From the NCBI RefSeq assembly GCF_000732615.1, contig NZ_JPGL01000015.1:1-64000 (forward strand): a DNA stretch of 64,000 bases, given 5' to 3'. Below, piece by piece: positions 49,456 to 58,044 of this stretch. Origin of the DNA: Burkholderia paludis (GTDB lineage Bacteria > Pseudomonadota > Gammaproteobacteria > Burkholderiales > Burkholderiaceae). Every line of letters starts with the position of its first letter. The first letter of the stretch is position 1. The notes under the pieces were generated by a model. The model did no database searches and was not told where the DNA came from. It saw nothing but the letters and a program-made list of their open reading frames with translations. A program made the translations under genes and the position numbers.

Positions 49456-49956
49456 CTATGCGTGCTGCGCCAGGTATTTCGCGATCAGCGTCATCTGGGC
49501 GGCCCAGCCCCGATCGTTCATCTCGTGCGCCTGTGCGCGGCGCGCCTCGATCAACCGGTCGAAGCCCGTTTCGGTGACGGTGAGCAGCGTGCCGCCGGCC
49601 TGGGCGGCGAGCGCGAACGTGACGAGCGTCATCAGCTCGGACGTGTAATCGGTATTCGGATCGATGGCGAACGGATGCCAGCGGAACGAGAACAGCTGCT
49701 TCGGCTCGACGCGATCGACGACGATTTCGAACACGGTGCCTGCGTAGGGCTCCTGCGTTTTCGCGACGTCGTCGTCGACGCGCGTCGGCGTGATGCGGCC
49801 GAACAACGGCTGGCCGGCCGCGAACGGCCCGTCGAACGTGACGCCGAACCACTGGCCGAATTCGCCGGCGTTGCTGACGGCTTCCCACACGCGGTCGGGC
49901 GATGCGGCGAGCAGGGCCTGCTTTTCGATGCGGCCGGTTTGCCGGGGCATGACCAT
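49456..49956 (-). CDS. SRPBCC/AHSA1-domain protein
   Basis: Encodes 166 residues of the START-like activator-of-Hsp90 family: ALLAASPDRVWEAVSNAGEF at the N-terminus, WFGVTFDGPFAAGQ and the long C-terminal helix ending YLAQHA. Such proteins bind hydrophobic ligands in a cavity. I start at ATG 49956, 6 nt from GGAG; a TTG-type extension is less likely. It is 67 bp behind the ferredoxin gene on the same strand. Confidence 0.83.
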   Translation of the reverse strand: MVMPRQTGRIEKQALLAASPDRVWEAVSNAGEFGQWFGVTFDGPFAAGQPLFGRITPTRVDDDVAKTQEPYAGTVFEIVVDRVEPKQLFSFRWHPFAIDPNTDYTSELMTLVTFALAAQAGGTLLTVTETGFDRLIEARRAQAHEMNDRGWAAQMTLIAKYLAQHA

Positions 49957-50023
49957 GACGTTCTCCTCGCAGGATCGACCGTTGCCGGACGGCACGCGCG
50001 AGTGCGCGCGCCATGAACGGCCG

Positions 50024-50326
50024 CTAGTCGAGCATGACCGCGTCGGGCACGTCGAGCACGAGGTCCGACGTCGCGACGGCCACGCATGGCAGCGTATAGC
50101 CGTCGGCCTTTTCCTCGCGGCTCAACCCGGGCCATTCGATCGTGTAGCGTACGCTGCCGCTGACGATTCGGCAAAGGCAGCTTCGGCACGTGCCGTTGCG
50201 GCACGAGCGCGGCAGCGACACGCGCGCGAAGGCGGCGGCTTCGAGCAGCGTCAGCGAATCGGGCGCATCGAAGGTCGCGCCGAGCGGCTCGATGCGCACG
50301 AGGGGAGGGTGTTCCGGATCGGTCAT
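50024..50326 (-). CDS. 2Fe-2S plant-type ferredoxin
   Basis: Encodes 100 residues. Cluster ligands are C-R-N-G-T-C-R-S-C (C-x4-C-x2-C) and the distant Cys in YTLPCVAVATSDLVLDV, with the beta-grasp opening SLTLLEAAAFARVSLPRSC. It transfers electrons to an oxygenase or reductase that is not in this window. It lies 84 bp after the sigma-54 activator gene and ahead of the SRPBCC gene, so the three may be co-transcribed. Confidence 0.87.
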   Translation of the reverse strand: MTDPEHPPLVRIEPLGATFDAPDSLTLLEAAAFARVSLPRSCRNGTCRSCLCRIVSGSVRYTIEWPGLSREEKADGYTLPCVAVATSDLVLDVPDAVMLD

Positions 50327-50410
50327 GACGGAGGCGGGCGGCGGTTCGGCGGGGCAACGCGCCAAGCATACCCGAACGCGCCGGCGGCCGGCGTCGGCCG
50401 GCCGCGAGCG

Positions 50411-52327
50411 TCAATGCCGGCGCAGGTGCCGATAGACGGTGTTGCGCGCGAGACCCAGCTCGCGCGCGGCCGCCGACACGTTGCCGCGATGGCGCGCGAG
50501 CGCGGCGTCGATCACCGCGGCCTGGTGGCTTTGCAGCGTCGTTCCGTCGTGCGTGCCGGCCGACGCGGCGGGCGTTGCGGCGGGCAACGCGGCCGGTGCG
50601 CCGTCACGGTCGCCGTCGCAGTCGAGCCAGAAATCGTCGGGCAAATGCGCGAGCGTGATCTCGGCTTCGTCTTCGGCGAGCATGCCGGCCGTGCGCAGCA
50701 CGTTGGTCATCTGTCGCAGGTTGCCGGGCCAGCGGTGGCGCGTGAACGCGTCGAGCACGTCGGCCGCGATGCGGCGCGGCATCGGTTCGCTGCGCGCGAG
50801 CCGCGCGAGGATCCGCTCGACGAGCGCGGGCAGGTCGGTGCGCGCGGCGAGCGCCGGCAGCGTGACCGCGAGCCCGTTGATCCGGTAGAACAGGTCTTCG
50901 CGGAACGTGCCTTCCGCGATCATCGCGCGCAGGTCGCGATGGGTCGCGCAGACCACGCGCACGTCGACCGGCACCGCACGGGCGCTGCCGAGCGGCATCA
51001 CCGCGCGTTCCTGCAGCACGCGCATCAGCCTGACCTGCTGGGCGAGCGGCATGTCGCCGATTTCGTCGAGAAACAGCGTGCCGCCGTCGGCCTGCACGAT
51101 CTTGCCGGGGCTGCCGCGCTTGCGTGCGCCGGTGAACGCGCCGTCCTCGTAGCCGAACAGTTCCGCCTCGATCAGCGAATCGGGCAGCGCCGCGCAGTTG
51201 ACCGCGACGAACGGGCCGTCCGCGCGCGGCGACGCCTGGTGCAGCGCGCGGGCGAGCCATTCCTTGCCGGTGCCGGTCTGGCCGAGGATCAGGAGCGGCA
51301 GGTCGCGCCCGCGGATCTTCGCGACGCGTTCGAGCACGGCGGCCATGCGCGCGTCGCCGGTATCGAGCGTCGCGAACGTGATCGCATCGGGGTCGGGCGC
51401 GCGCATGCGCGCCGCCGGCGCGGGCGGCGTGACGGCGACGGTCGCCTTCTGCGCTTCCGGGAATTCGCAGCGGGCGAGCACCCGCACGCCGGTCGACAGC
51501 GTGAGGCGGAACGTGGCTCCCGGCGAGCGGGCGGCCTGCTGCGCGAGCTGGCCGAAGCGCATCCCGAACAGGGCGTCGCTCGCCTGATGCCGCAGTGCGT
51601 CGAACGATGCACCGAGCTGGAATTGCGCGCTGCGGTTCGCGGCGATCAATCCGCCATCGGGGCCGAACGCGACGAGCCCGGCGAACAGCGAATCGACGCA
51701 ATCCTCGTGCGCGTGAAAGCGCAGCCGCAGTGCTTCGCCGCACTGGTTCGCGAACAGGTGGTTCTCGATCAGTTGCGCGGACATGCGCACGAGCGCGAGC
51801 GTATGCGGGCTGGAGCCGCGCGGGTCGCCGCTGACATCGAGCGTGCCGAGCGTGCGGCCGAACGGATCGACGATCGGTGCGCACGCGCAGGTGAGGATGT
51901 GGTTGGCGCGCAGGAAATGTTCGGAGCCGTGCACGACGACGGCCTGGCCCGCCGCGAGCGCGGTGCCGATCGCGTTGGTGCCGCGCGCGCCTTCGGCCCA
52001 CGACACGCCGGTGCACAGCGCGACGCGGTTGGCTTTTTCGATGAAGTCGGCGTCGCCGATGCTGTGCAGGATCACGCCGTCGGCGTCGGTCAGCAGCACG
52101 AGGCTTTGCGTATCGGCGATTTGCGCGTGGAGATCTTCCATCACCGGGCGCGCATGCGAGAACAGCGTGTGATTCGTGTCGAGCAGCTCGCGCAGCGCGA
52201 TGTGCGACAGCGGAGCGAAATCCGGGCGTTCGTGCGCGCGCAGGCCGACCGCGGTCGAACGGGCATGCGCCTGCGCGAGCAGGTCGGTGCGACCCGCGGT
52301 GGCGGGCAGCACGAAGGGTTGCGGCAT
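50411..52327 (-). CDS. Sigma-54-dependent activator (AcoR-like)
   Basis: Encodes 638 residues: N-terminal GAF-type sensor (residues 50-200; [28 protein letters not shown]), AAA+ central domain with Walker [10 protein letters not shown], the sigma-54 contact loop GAFTGA in [15 protein letters not shown] and Walker [11 protein letters not shown], and a C-terminal Fis-type helix-turn-helix ([19 protein letters not shown]). It resembles AcoR, which activates acetoin catabolism, but no aco genes are here. AGGAGA precedes the ATG. The tandem hairpin array starts 14 bp upstream of it. Confidence 0.9.
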   Translation of the reverse strand: MPQPFVLPATAGRTDLLAQAHARSTAVGLRAHERPDFAPLSHIALRELLDTNHTLFSHARPVMEDLHAQIADTQSLVLLTDADGVILHSIGDADFIEKANRVALCTGVSWAEGARGTNAIGTALAAGQAVVVHGSEHFLRANHILTCACAPIVDPFGRTLGTLDVSGDPRGSSPHTLALVRMSAQLIENHLFANQCGEALRLRFHAHEDCVDSLFAGLVAFGPDGGLIAANRSAQFQLGASFDALRHQASDALFGMRFGQLAQQAARSPGATFRLTLSTGVRVLARCEFPEAQKATVAVTPPAPAARMRAPDPDAITFATLDTGDARMAAVLERVAKIRGRDLPLLILGQTGTGKEWLARALHQASPRADGPFVAVNCAALPDSLIEAELFGYEDGAFTGARKRGSPGKIVQADGGTLFLDEIGDMPLAQQVRLMRVLQERAVMPLGSARAVPVDVRVVCATHRDLRAMIAEGTFREDLFYRINGLAVTLPALAARTDLPALVERILARLARSEPMPRRIAADVLDAFTRHRWPGNLRQMTNVLRTAGMLAEDEAEITLAHLPDDFWLDCDGDRDGAPAALPAATPAASAGTHDGTTLQSHQAAVIDAALARHRGNVSAAARELGLARNTVYRHLRRH

Positions 52328-52341
52328 GACTTGTCTCCTGT

Positions 52342-52638
52342 CGGCCCCAGTTAGCGCTTCAGCGCTTACTGGGGCCCCATGCTTCGCGGTCGGCGCCCAG
52401 TTAGCGCTTCAGCGCTTGCTGGGGCCCCATGCTTCGCGGTCGGCCCCGGTTGGCGCTTCAGCGCTTGCAGGGGCCCCATGCTTCGCGGTCGGTCCCGGTT
52501 GGCGCTTCAGCGCTTGCTGGGGCCCCATGCTTCGCGGTCGGCCCCGGTAAGTGCATTAGCGCTTGCAGGGCCCCACGCTTCACGGTCGGCCCCGGCTGGC
52601 ACCCTGGCGCTTGCCGGAATCCCATGCGTCTCGATCGG
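52342..52638. repeat. Tandem array of about six 48-50 bp hairpin units
   Basis: Units start at about 52342, 52391, 52441, 52490, 52539 and 52587. Each carries a dyad CCCCAGTTAGCGC...GCGCTTACTGGGG with a TTCA loop and a spacer CCATGCTTCGCGGTCGG. The first four are almost identical; the fifth has an altered stem and the sixth is decayed. Similar hairpins recur in Burkholderia cepacia complex genomes. Confidence 0.85.
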
Positions 52639-52905
52639 CACAGTTCGTGCCCCGGTGTGTTCGACGCCGCTTTGCCGAAACCGTCTGCGGATTCGATGCG
52701 CCGCTTGCGACGTGGCGTCGACGTGCGAAATTCCACCCTCCGGGTACGCATCATCATACAAGCGCCGCGCCCGGCGCGCGACCGCGTACAAAATCCCCTT
52801 GCTTTTAAATACCCGCCTGCAATGATGGAAATGGAGCACGCACGCGCCGTGTTCCGCATTGCAACATGCATGCGACGCGACATGCATCCGTTCGGGAGAC
52901 GCATC
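52639..52905. other. Non-coding gap after the repeat array
   Basis: No gene seen on either strand; the only clear element is the ribosome site of the next small ORF (GGGAGAC near 52896). Confidence 0.5.
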
Positions 52906-53097
52906 ATGGTTCGGACGGAACTGAGAGTCGTGCTGGCGGCCATCGCCACCTTCATCATGCTGGGCGGCATCGCCGTGGCGATCCACGGGCTGCTGTTCGA
53001 TCTGACCGACGCGGTGCGATACGGGGCGGCCGCGATCGCGGTAGGCGCCACGACGGCTGCGATCGCGCTCAACGTCTGGCCGACCGATCCGCACTGA
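52906..53097 (+). CDS. Small two-helix membrane protein, 63 residues
   Basis: ATG 52906 follows GGGAGACGCATC. Two hydrophobic helices (VVLAAIATFIMLGGIAVAIHG and YGAAAIAVGATTAAIALNV) flank a short LLFDLTD loop. No family recognised. It stands alone, so function cannot be inferred. Confidence 0.6.
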   Translation: MVRTELRVVLAAIATFIMLGGIAVAIHGLLFDLTDAVRYGAAAIAVGATTAAIALNVWPTDPH

Positions 53098-53338
53098 CGC
53101 CGCTTTCCGAATCGGTGCCGGATGCCGCGCTGATCTGATGAAATGCGCGTCGGAACGCCGCACGCCGGAAATTTTGTCTCCTGCGCGAAACCGTCTAAAG
53201 TGGAAATCAACCGGCATGCACGTCCCGCGCCATCACCCCGCGGGCCGGGCCTCCGCCGGCGAGCCCGCGTACGTTTCGTCCGGCCGGCAGCGGACGACGG
53301 ACGCGGTCATTCGTTTTCCACCGGTCGAGGCGGCTCCC

Positions 53339-53626
53339 ATGCAGATCCATTTCACGAACGAGAAGCCCGAGTATTCGGGGCGCGACCTGATGCTCGGATT
53401 CACGGCATTGGTCAATGGCGAGCGCGTTCAATGTCAGATCACCGCCGAGGCGCTGGAAGACCACTTCGGTGCGGCGTCGCCGCGCTTCGAGGACATGGTC
53501 GGCGCATTCGACCAGCACCGCGAGCGCATCGAGGCGGCCGCACGGCGCTTGCTGTCCGAGACGCGCGCGCAATGCGTGACGCTGCGCAGCGGCTACGTCC
53601 GCTTCTACGAGGCGAACTGGCGCTGA
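53339..53626 (+). CDS. DUF1488-family protein
   Basis: Encodes 95 residues, with the family pattern: MQIHFTNEKPEYSGRDLMLG, then VNGERVQCQITAEALEDHFG and a helical C-terminus FYEANWR. DUF1488 proteins are small and of unknown function. The ATG at 53339 sits at the family's usual start; the longer in-frame region upstream is arginine-rich and non-homologous. Confidence 0.75.
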   Translation: MQIHFTNEKPEYSGRDLMLGFTALVNGERVQCQITAEALEDHFGAASPRFEDMVGAFDQHRERIEAAARRLLSETRAQCVTLRSGYVRFYEANWR

Positions 53627-53864
53627 CGACGGCACGACGTCCGTCTTCCGGCGCGCCGCCGGGCGCCGCGCCTGCGAAGACCCTGGCTTGCACGCGATGC
53701 CGTTCGGCGGGGCCGGGCGGCATTTTCACATGCGCGCCGTGCGGGCGCGCGGCATGACCGACGCCGCCGGCTCGCGAGGAGCGCACGCAACGGACATCGT
53801 CCGGAAACGACGACGCCACCCGAAGGTGGCGTCGTTTCATCGTGGGTTGCGCGACGCGCAGCCG

Positions 53865-55166
53865 TCACTCGCTGCCGAGATAGAAGAAGCGGAACAGGAA
53901 CACGGCCGCGATGATCCACACGATCGGCTTGACCGTGCGAGCCTGGCCCGTCAGCAGCTTGAGGCCGCCGTACGAGATGAAGCCGAACGCGACGCCGTTC
54001 GCGATCGAGTACGTGAACGGCATCAGCAGCGCGGTGAGCGCGGCCGGCACGGCTTCGGTCGCATCGTCCCAGGGCACGTCGACCATCTCGCGCAGCATCA
54101 GGCACGACACGTACAGCAGTGCCGGCGCGGTTGCGTAGGCCGGCACGACGCCGGCGAGCGGCGCGATGAACAGGCACGCGAGGAACAGCACCGCGACGGT
54201 GACGGCCGTCATGCCGGTGCGGCCGCCGGCCTGCACGCCGGATGCGCTTTCGATGTACGCGGTGGTCGACGACGTGCCGAGCACCGAGCCCGCGACGATC
54301 GCCGTGCTGTCGGCGAGCAGCGCCTTGTTCAGGCGGTTCATCTTGCCTTCGACGAGCAGGCCCGCGCGGTTCGCGACGCCCATCAGCGTGCCGGTCGCAT
54401 CGAACAGCTCGACCAGGAAGAACACGAGGATCACGTTGATGATGCCGGTCGACAGCGCGGCGCCGATGTCGAGCTTGAACAGCGTCGCGTCGATCGACGG
54501 CGGCGCGGAGAACACGCCGTGGAACTGGTTGTCGCCGAAGAAGAACGACAGGACGGTGACGCCGATGATGCCGATCAGGATCGCGCCGCGCACGCGCAGG
54601 TGGTCGAGCGTGACGATCGTGAAGAAGCCGACGATCGCGAGGATCGTGTCGTGCTTGTGCAGGTTGCCGAGCGTGACGAGCGTGGCCGGGTTGCCGACGA
54701 TCACGCCCGACGTCTTCAGCGAGATGATGCCGAGGAACAGGCCGATCCCCGCGGTGATGGAGATCCGCAGCGATTTCGGAATGCCGTTGACGATCGCCTC
54801 GCGCACGCGGAACAGCGTGACGAGCAGGAACAGGCAGCCGGAGATGAACACCGCGCCCAGCGCGGCCTGCCACGTGAAGCCCATGCCCTTGACGACCGTG
54901 TACGCGAAATACGCGTTCAGGCCCATGCCGGGCGCGCAGGCGATCGGGTAGTTCGCGTACAGCCCCATGATGATCGACGCCAGCGCCGCGACGAGGCAGG
55001 TCGCGACGAACACGGATTCCTTCGGCATGCCGGCGTCGCCGAGGATCGCGGGGTTGACGAAGATGATGTAGGCCATCGTCAGGAACGTGGTGACGCCCGC
55101 GAGTATTTCGGTGCGGAAGTCGGTGCCGGCTTCAGCGAAGCCGAAATACCGCTTGATGGATTCCAT
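53865..55166 (-). CDS. Purine permease, AzgA-type NCS2 family
   Basis: Encodes 433 residues with 12 or more hydrophobic segments. Signatures of the AzgA branch: TFLTMAYIIFVNPAILGDAG, IACAPGMGLNAYFAYTVVKG, VFFLVELFDATGTLMGVANR and GTSSTTAYIESASGVQAGG. Members take up adenine, guanine or hypoxanthine by proton symport. Its leader region (55167-55330) is AT-rich for this genome and could hold regulation, but I find no riboswitch I can name. Confidence 0.92.
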   Translation of the reverse strand: MESIKRYFGFAEAGTDFRTEILAGVTTFLTMAYIIFVNPAILGDAGMPKESVFVATCLVAALASIIMGLYANYPIACAPGMGLNAYFAYTVVKGMGFTWQAALGAVFISGCLFLLVTLFRVREAIVNGIPKSLRISITAGIGLFLGIISLKTSGVIVGNPATLVTLGNLHKHDTILAIVGFFTIVTLDHLRVRGAILIGIIGVTVLSFFFGDNQFHGVFSAPPSIDATLFKLDIGAALSTGIINVILVFFLVELFDATGTLMGVANRAGLLVEGKMNRLNKALLADSTAIVAGSVLGTSSTTAYIESASGVQAGGRTGMTAVTVAVLFLACLFIAPLAGVVPAYATAPALLYVSCLMLREMVDVPWDDATEAVPAALTALLMPFTYSIANGVAFGFISYGGLKLLTGQARTVKPIVWIIAAVFLFRFFYLGSE

Positions 55167-55925
55167 GAAGGCGTTTCTCCGGTCGGGTTGTCGTGTTGCT
55201 TGTTGTGCCGAATTGTTGTAAAGGCAGTGCGCGGCCGGCCTACTGTAACCAGCCACTATTGCCCGGCTATCGGCGGATTGTAATAGCGCGGATAGCTCGG
55301 ACGATATAGTTGAAGGGTACGATCGCGCAGCCCGGCTGCCTGCGCGCGAACGGTCTGGCAGCCCGGCCGCGCGGCGAAGGCGCGCATTTTACCGGTTCGG
55401 GCGAAGCGGGCCGGAGGAAATGGCGGATTGGACGAAAAGGCGGGGCACGCGAACGCAACGTGCCGATGCGTGCGCAACGGCACGCCGGCCGCGGTGCGCG
55501 TGACGGATGCGCGATGACATCCGGGTGAAACGGAGCGACCTCAAGCTGAACGGACACGGTGCGCGCCGTGCGCGTGCGGCGCACCTGTGCATGGCCGCGG
55601 CGGGCGCGGCCATTCGTCAGTCCAGACGGTTGCAGGCATCGGGCTATCCTGCTCCGAAGCCGTTCCGTCCGCAACTGTCATGTTGCGATACGGGAGCGAC
55701 TGTGGTTTCTGTGTAAAAGATTGCAAGACCCCATCGCATAAACCGGCAAGTCTTTCTAGGATAGATACACCGCACATGCACACGCCGGCCGGTCATTGCC
55801 GACGCGGGGGAGTCGCAGTCCGTGCAGGCAGGCGGTGAAGTGCGGTCAAGGCCGTTGCGCGTTCGGGCAGGCACGGCCGATTGCGATTGCCCGATGCGGG
55901 TTCGTCCGTAATCACGGAGGTCAGC
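55167..55925. other. Non-coding region between divergent purine permease and small-protein genes
   Basis: About 760 bp without a convincing gene; all ORFs are arginine-rich shadows. A GCTATC/GATAGC dyad lies in the minus-strand leader of the permease (about 55262-55295), and a good ribosome site (CGGAGG) precedes the gene at 55926. Confidence 0.55.
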
Positions 55926-56204
55926 ATGTTGAACTGGATCAGCCGTTGGGCGATGCGACACGCCCCCACGCCGGAAAAAACCGCTGCATCGATGCTCGTG
56001 ACGGCGCGCATGGAACTGTTCGCAGCCGAACAGCGCGTCATCGATGCGAAATTACAGGCGGATTACTGGCGCACACGTGTGTCATTCCTCGAAGAGGTGC
56101 AGAAACAGGGCATCGATCCGTGGGTGACCTCGCAGGCCGCGCAGCGCCCCGACCTCGAATCCACTCCCCGAAGCACGGGCCCGCGTCTCGCCGCCAGCAC
56201 CTGA
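55926..56204 (+). CDS. Small helical protein of unknown function, 92 residues
   Basis: CACGGAGG 6 nt before the ATG gives a strong start. The product starts MLNWISRWAMRHAPTPEK and is largely one amphipathic helix (LFAAEQRVIDAKLQADYWRT, then VSFLEEVQ), likely a coiled coil, with a Ser/Pro-rich tail. No family recognised. No obvious operon partner; the gene that follows is on the other strand. Confidence 0.6.
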   Translation: MLNWISRWAMRHAPTPEKTAASMLVTARMELFAAEQRVIDAKLQADYWRTRVSFLEEVQKQGIDPWVTSQAAQRPDLESTPRSTGPRLAAST

Positions 56205-56364
56205 TGCACCTGCTGCATCCGGTCGCTGCGCACGGCGCGCGATCGCTCGCGGCACGCAGGCGCGTGCCGCGTCATTCGATGCGCACCTGCGGCGCGTAAC
56301 GCCGCGGGTGCGTCCGTTTCCTGTCGCGGCCGTTCCGCGCGAGACGTGCCTGACGGCGCGTCGT

Positions 56365-56739
56365 TCATCCGCTGTTTCTCCCTGCGCCGAAAAGCAAACG
56401 TTGCACTTGCGCGAGCGTGCGTCTGAACCGCTCGCCGCGCGTCACCCACGCCGTCGTGATCGACGCTTCGGCGGCGACGTCGCCCTCCGTGCCGAGCCAG
56501 ATGCGTTCGCCGCGCGCGATGCGCAGCACGTCGCCCGGCCGCACCCGGTAATCGTCGACGGCGGGCGGGCGCGTGATCCACAGCGCCGCGCCGTGCGCGC
56601 GGATCTCCGCGTCGCGCGGGGCGCGCCACGTCATCGTCGTGCGCGGCGCGACCGCGAAACGGATCACGACGGTCGGTAATGCGATCGCGCCGGCGCGGCG
56701 CCGGTCGGGACGGTCAAACAGCGGGCTTGCGTGGTCCAT
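56365..56739 (-). CDS. DUF2917-family protein, copy 1
   Basis: Encodes 124 residues. DUF2917 core: PRTTMTWRAPRDAEIRAHGA, LWITRPPAVDDYRVRPGD and RIWLGTEGD, a cupin-like beta barrel, followed by a basic tail. GGAGAAGAC precedes the chosen ATG at 56739 (an upstream ATG at 56751 has no site). A minus-strand intrinsic terminator lies 45 bp upstream and a 28-codon ORF before that. Paralogous to the gene at 57051. Function unknown. Confidence 0.78.
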   Translation of the reverse strand: MDHASPLFDRPDRRRAGAIALPTVVIRFAVAPRTTMTWRAPRDAEIRAHGAALWITRPPAVDDYRVRPGDVLRIARGERIWLGTEGDVAAEASITTAWVTRGERFRRTLAQVQRLLFGAGRNSG

Positions 56740-56784
56740 CGTCTTCTCCATTCAGTGAGCCGGATGGACGACGGGCACGACAAC

Positions 56785-56814
56785 AAAAAGGCCTCGTCCG
56801 TTTCCGGCGAGGCC
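56785..56814 (-). terminator. Intrinsic terminator between leader ORF 1 and DUF2917 copy 1
   Basis: Minus strand: GGCCTCG-CCG-GAAA-CGG-(A)-CGAGGCC followed by TTTTT. It would stop transcripts from the leader promoter 45 bp before the DUF2917 start, as an attenuator would. Confidence 0.75.
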
Positions 56815-56842
56815 TCGTGTGACATGCGGTACTGCTCGATCG

Positions 56843-56929
56843 CTAACGCACAAGCGCCTCCCGTGAACCATTCTTTCGAATGTTCATCGAGCAATGAATC
56901 GCGATCGCGACGGGCTTGAACGTAGGCAT
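56843..56929 (-). CDS. 28-codon leader-type ORF, copy 1 (or small RNA)
   Basis: ATG 56929 to TAG 56843. The peptide starts MPTFKPVAIA and ends GSREALVR. The paralogous ORF at 57533-57619 has the same length and is identical at 14 of 28 positions. The last 25 nt (TCACGG to TTAGC) are almost identical between copies, and the terminator lies 28 bp past the stop. The -10 box is 7 nt from the ATG, so translation would be near leaderless, or the transcript acts as an RNA. Confidence 0.5.
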   Translation of the reverse strand: MPTFKPVAIAIHCSMNIRKNGSREALVR

Positions 56930-56936
56930 GCGAACG

Positions 56937-56965
56937 AGTTTCTCCGGATGGTGCGGTGTTGTCAA
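56937..56965 (-). promoter_or_regulatory. Promoter of leader module 1
   Basis: Minus strand TTGACA (56960-56965), 17-bp spacer, GAAACT (56937-56942). A CTTATCTC box lies 11 bp further upstream (56977-56984), shared with module 2. Confidence 0.5.
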
Positions 56966-57050
56966 CGACAATTTTAGAGATAAGCTGAGGGCGTCGTCGC
57001 GCTTCACGTGCTTCACGTGGCGGCCGCACACCCGGGCGGCGATGCGTTCG

Positions 57051-57428
57051 TCATTCGCGACTTCGCCATCGGTCGCGCAGCAGGCCGCGCATCCGGGCGA
57101 GGGCGCGCGCCGGCCACCCGCCGCGTTTCATCGGGTACGCGGTCGTGATCGATGCCGCGGCCGGGCGGTCGTCGTCGGTGCCTATCCAGATGCGGTCGCC
57201 ACGTCGCACGCGCAGCATGTCGCCGGGGCGCAACCGGAAATCGTCGACGCAGCTCAGCCGTGTGATCCACAGCGTCGCACCGTGCACGCGGATCTCCGCG
57301 TCGTGCCGCGCGCGCCATGTCAGCGTCGTGCGCGGCGCGACCGTGAAATGCATCTCGATCTTGGGCAACGCGATCGCGTCGGTGCGGCACCGGTCGCGGC
57401 ATACCATCAGCCGGCTTGCATGGTTCAT
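57051..57428 (-). CDS. DUF2917-family protein, copy 2
   Basis: Encodes 125 residues; aligns without gaps through the core with copy 1 (PRTTLTWRARHDAEIRVHGA; LWITRLSCVDDFRLRPGD; RIWIGTDDD). The tails differ. GGAGATGACG before the ATG at 57428 serves as ribosome site. It has the same upstream layout as copy 1 (terminator 45 bp away, then the 28-codon ORF), so the whole module is duplicated. Function unknown. Confidence 0.78.
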   Translation of the reverse strand: MNHASRLMVCRDRCRTDAIALPKIEMHFTVAPRTTLTWRARHDAEIRVHGATLWITRLSCVDDFRLRPGDMLRVRRGDRIWIGTDDDRPAAASITTAYPMKRGGWPARALARMRGLLRDRWRSRE

Positions 57429-57472
57429 CGTCATCTCCGTTCGTTGAGCCGGGCGGGACGACGCGCTCCATG

Positions 57473-57504
57473 AAAAAAAGGCCTCGTCCGTTTCCGGCGA
57501 GGCC
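57473..57504 (-). terminator. Intrinsic terminator between leader ORF 2 and DUF2917 copy 2
   Basis: Same stem sequence as copy 1 (GGCCTCG/CGAGGCC, 57480-57504) with a run of seven T on the minus strand (57473-57479), stronger than copy 1. Confidence 0.8.
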
Positions 57505-57532
57505 TTGTGACATGCGTAACTGAATCTCGATG

Positions 57533-57619
57533 CTAACGCACAAGCGCCCCCCGTGATCGCCGCGTATGGGCGTTCACCGGTTTTGTAGTCGCGATGGCGT
57601 TGGGCTTGAGCATGGGCAT
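57533..57619 (-). CDS. 28-codon leader-type ORF, copy 2 (or small RNA)
   Basis: ATG 57619 to TAG 57533. The peptide starts MPMLKPNAIA and ends RSRGALVR. Same length and same ends as copy 1, with the middle free to vary. The conserved 3' segment includes GGGGGGCGCTTGTGCG just before the stop. An alternative inner ATG exists at codon 3. Confidence 0.5.
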   Translation of the reverse strand: MPMLKPNAIATTKPVNAHTRRSRGALVR

Positions 57620-57626
57620 GCGGAGC

Positions 57627-57655
57627 AGTGTGTCTTGGCAGCGCCGCAATGTCAA
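57627..57655 (-). promoter_or_regulatory. Promoter of leader module 2
   Basis: Minus strand TTGACA (57650-57655), 17-bp spacer, CACACT (57627-57632), 7 nt before the leader ATG. The CTTATCTC box recurs 10 bp upstream (57666-57673), inside the end region of the next gene. Confidence 0.55.
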
Positions 57656-57678
57656 CGGCGTTTTTGAGATAAGACGGG

Positions 57679-57966
57679 TTATGCGTCGCGTTGCGCGAGC
57701 CCGTTCACGAGCAGTTCGGACAGCAGGCCCGTCATCCCTTCCGGGTGCGTGGCCGCGCGCGCCTTGAGCTGTTCGACGAGCTCGGCGTTGAGCTTGCACG
57801 CGAACGGCACGAGGCCCTGTTCCTGGTCGAGCTTGCGTTGTGCGCGACGGTCGAGCTTGGCCGCATCGTCGGCGCTTTTGCCGAAACGCGCGGAGCCCGA
57901 CTGCTTCATCGCGTGCGTCAGCTTGAGCGCCTTGTTCTTTTCGAGATCGGTTTTCTTCATGGCCAT
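57679..57966 (-). CDS. Conserved small protein of unknown function, 95 residues
   Basis: GGAGG 7 nt before ATG 57966 gives a strong start. The product is highly charged (KKTDLEKNKALKLTHAMKQS; KLDRRAQRKLDQEQG) with a short hydrophobic C-terminal helix (GLLSELLVNGLAQ). The LNAELVEQLKARAA segment resembles ribbon-helix-helix antitoxin-type helices, but I cannot place it in a family. The promoter box of leader module 2 lies next to its stop. Confidence 0.6.
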   Translation of the reverse strand: MAMKKTDLEKNKALKLTHAMKQSGSARFGKSADDAAKLDRRAQRKLDQEQGLVPFACKLNAELVEQLKARAATHPEGMTGLLSELLVNGLAQRDA

Positions 57967-58044
57967 CGCGGCACCTCCGGGAAATGAAGCCGCGATTGTA
58001 CGCATTTCGGCGGACGACGCCCGCCGGGCCGGCAGAAAATCCGG

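Noticed and set aside
52342..52638. CRISPR array
   Set aside because: Units are contiguous, with no unique spacers, and each unit contains a hairpin plus constant spacer; it is a tandem repeat, not a CRISPR.
53688..55283. Long plus-strand ORF (531 codons) opposite the purine permease
   Set aside because: Rich in Arg, Asp and His repeats; it is the antisense shadow of the permease gene with no family or ribosome site.
55167..55330. Possible purine riboswitch in the purine-permease leader
   Set aside because: A short dyad is present but I cannot fit the conserved loops of any purine or xanthine riboswitch class.
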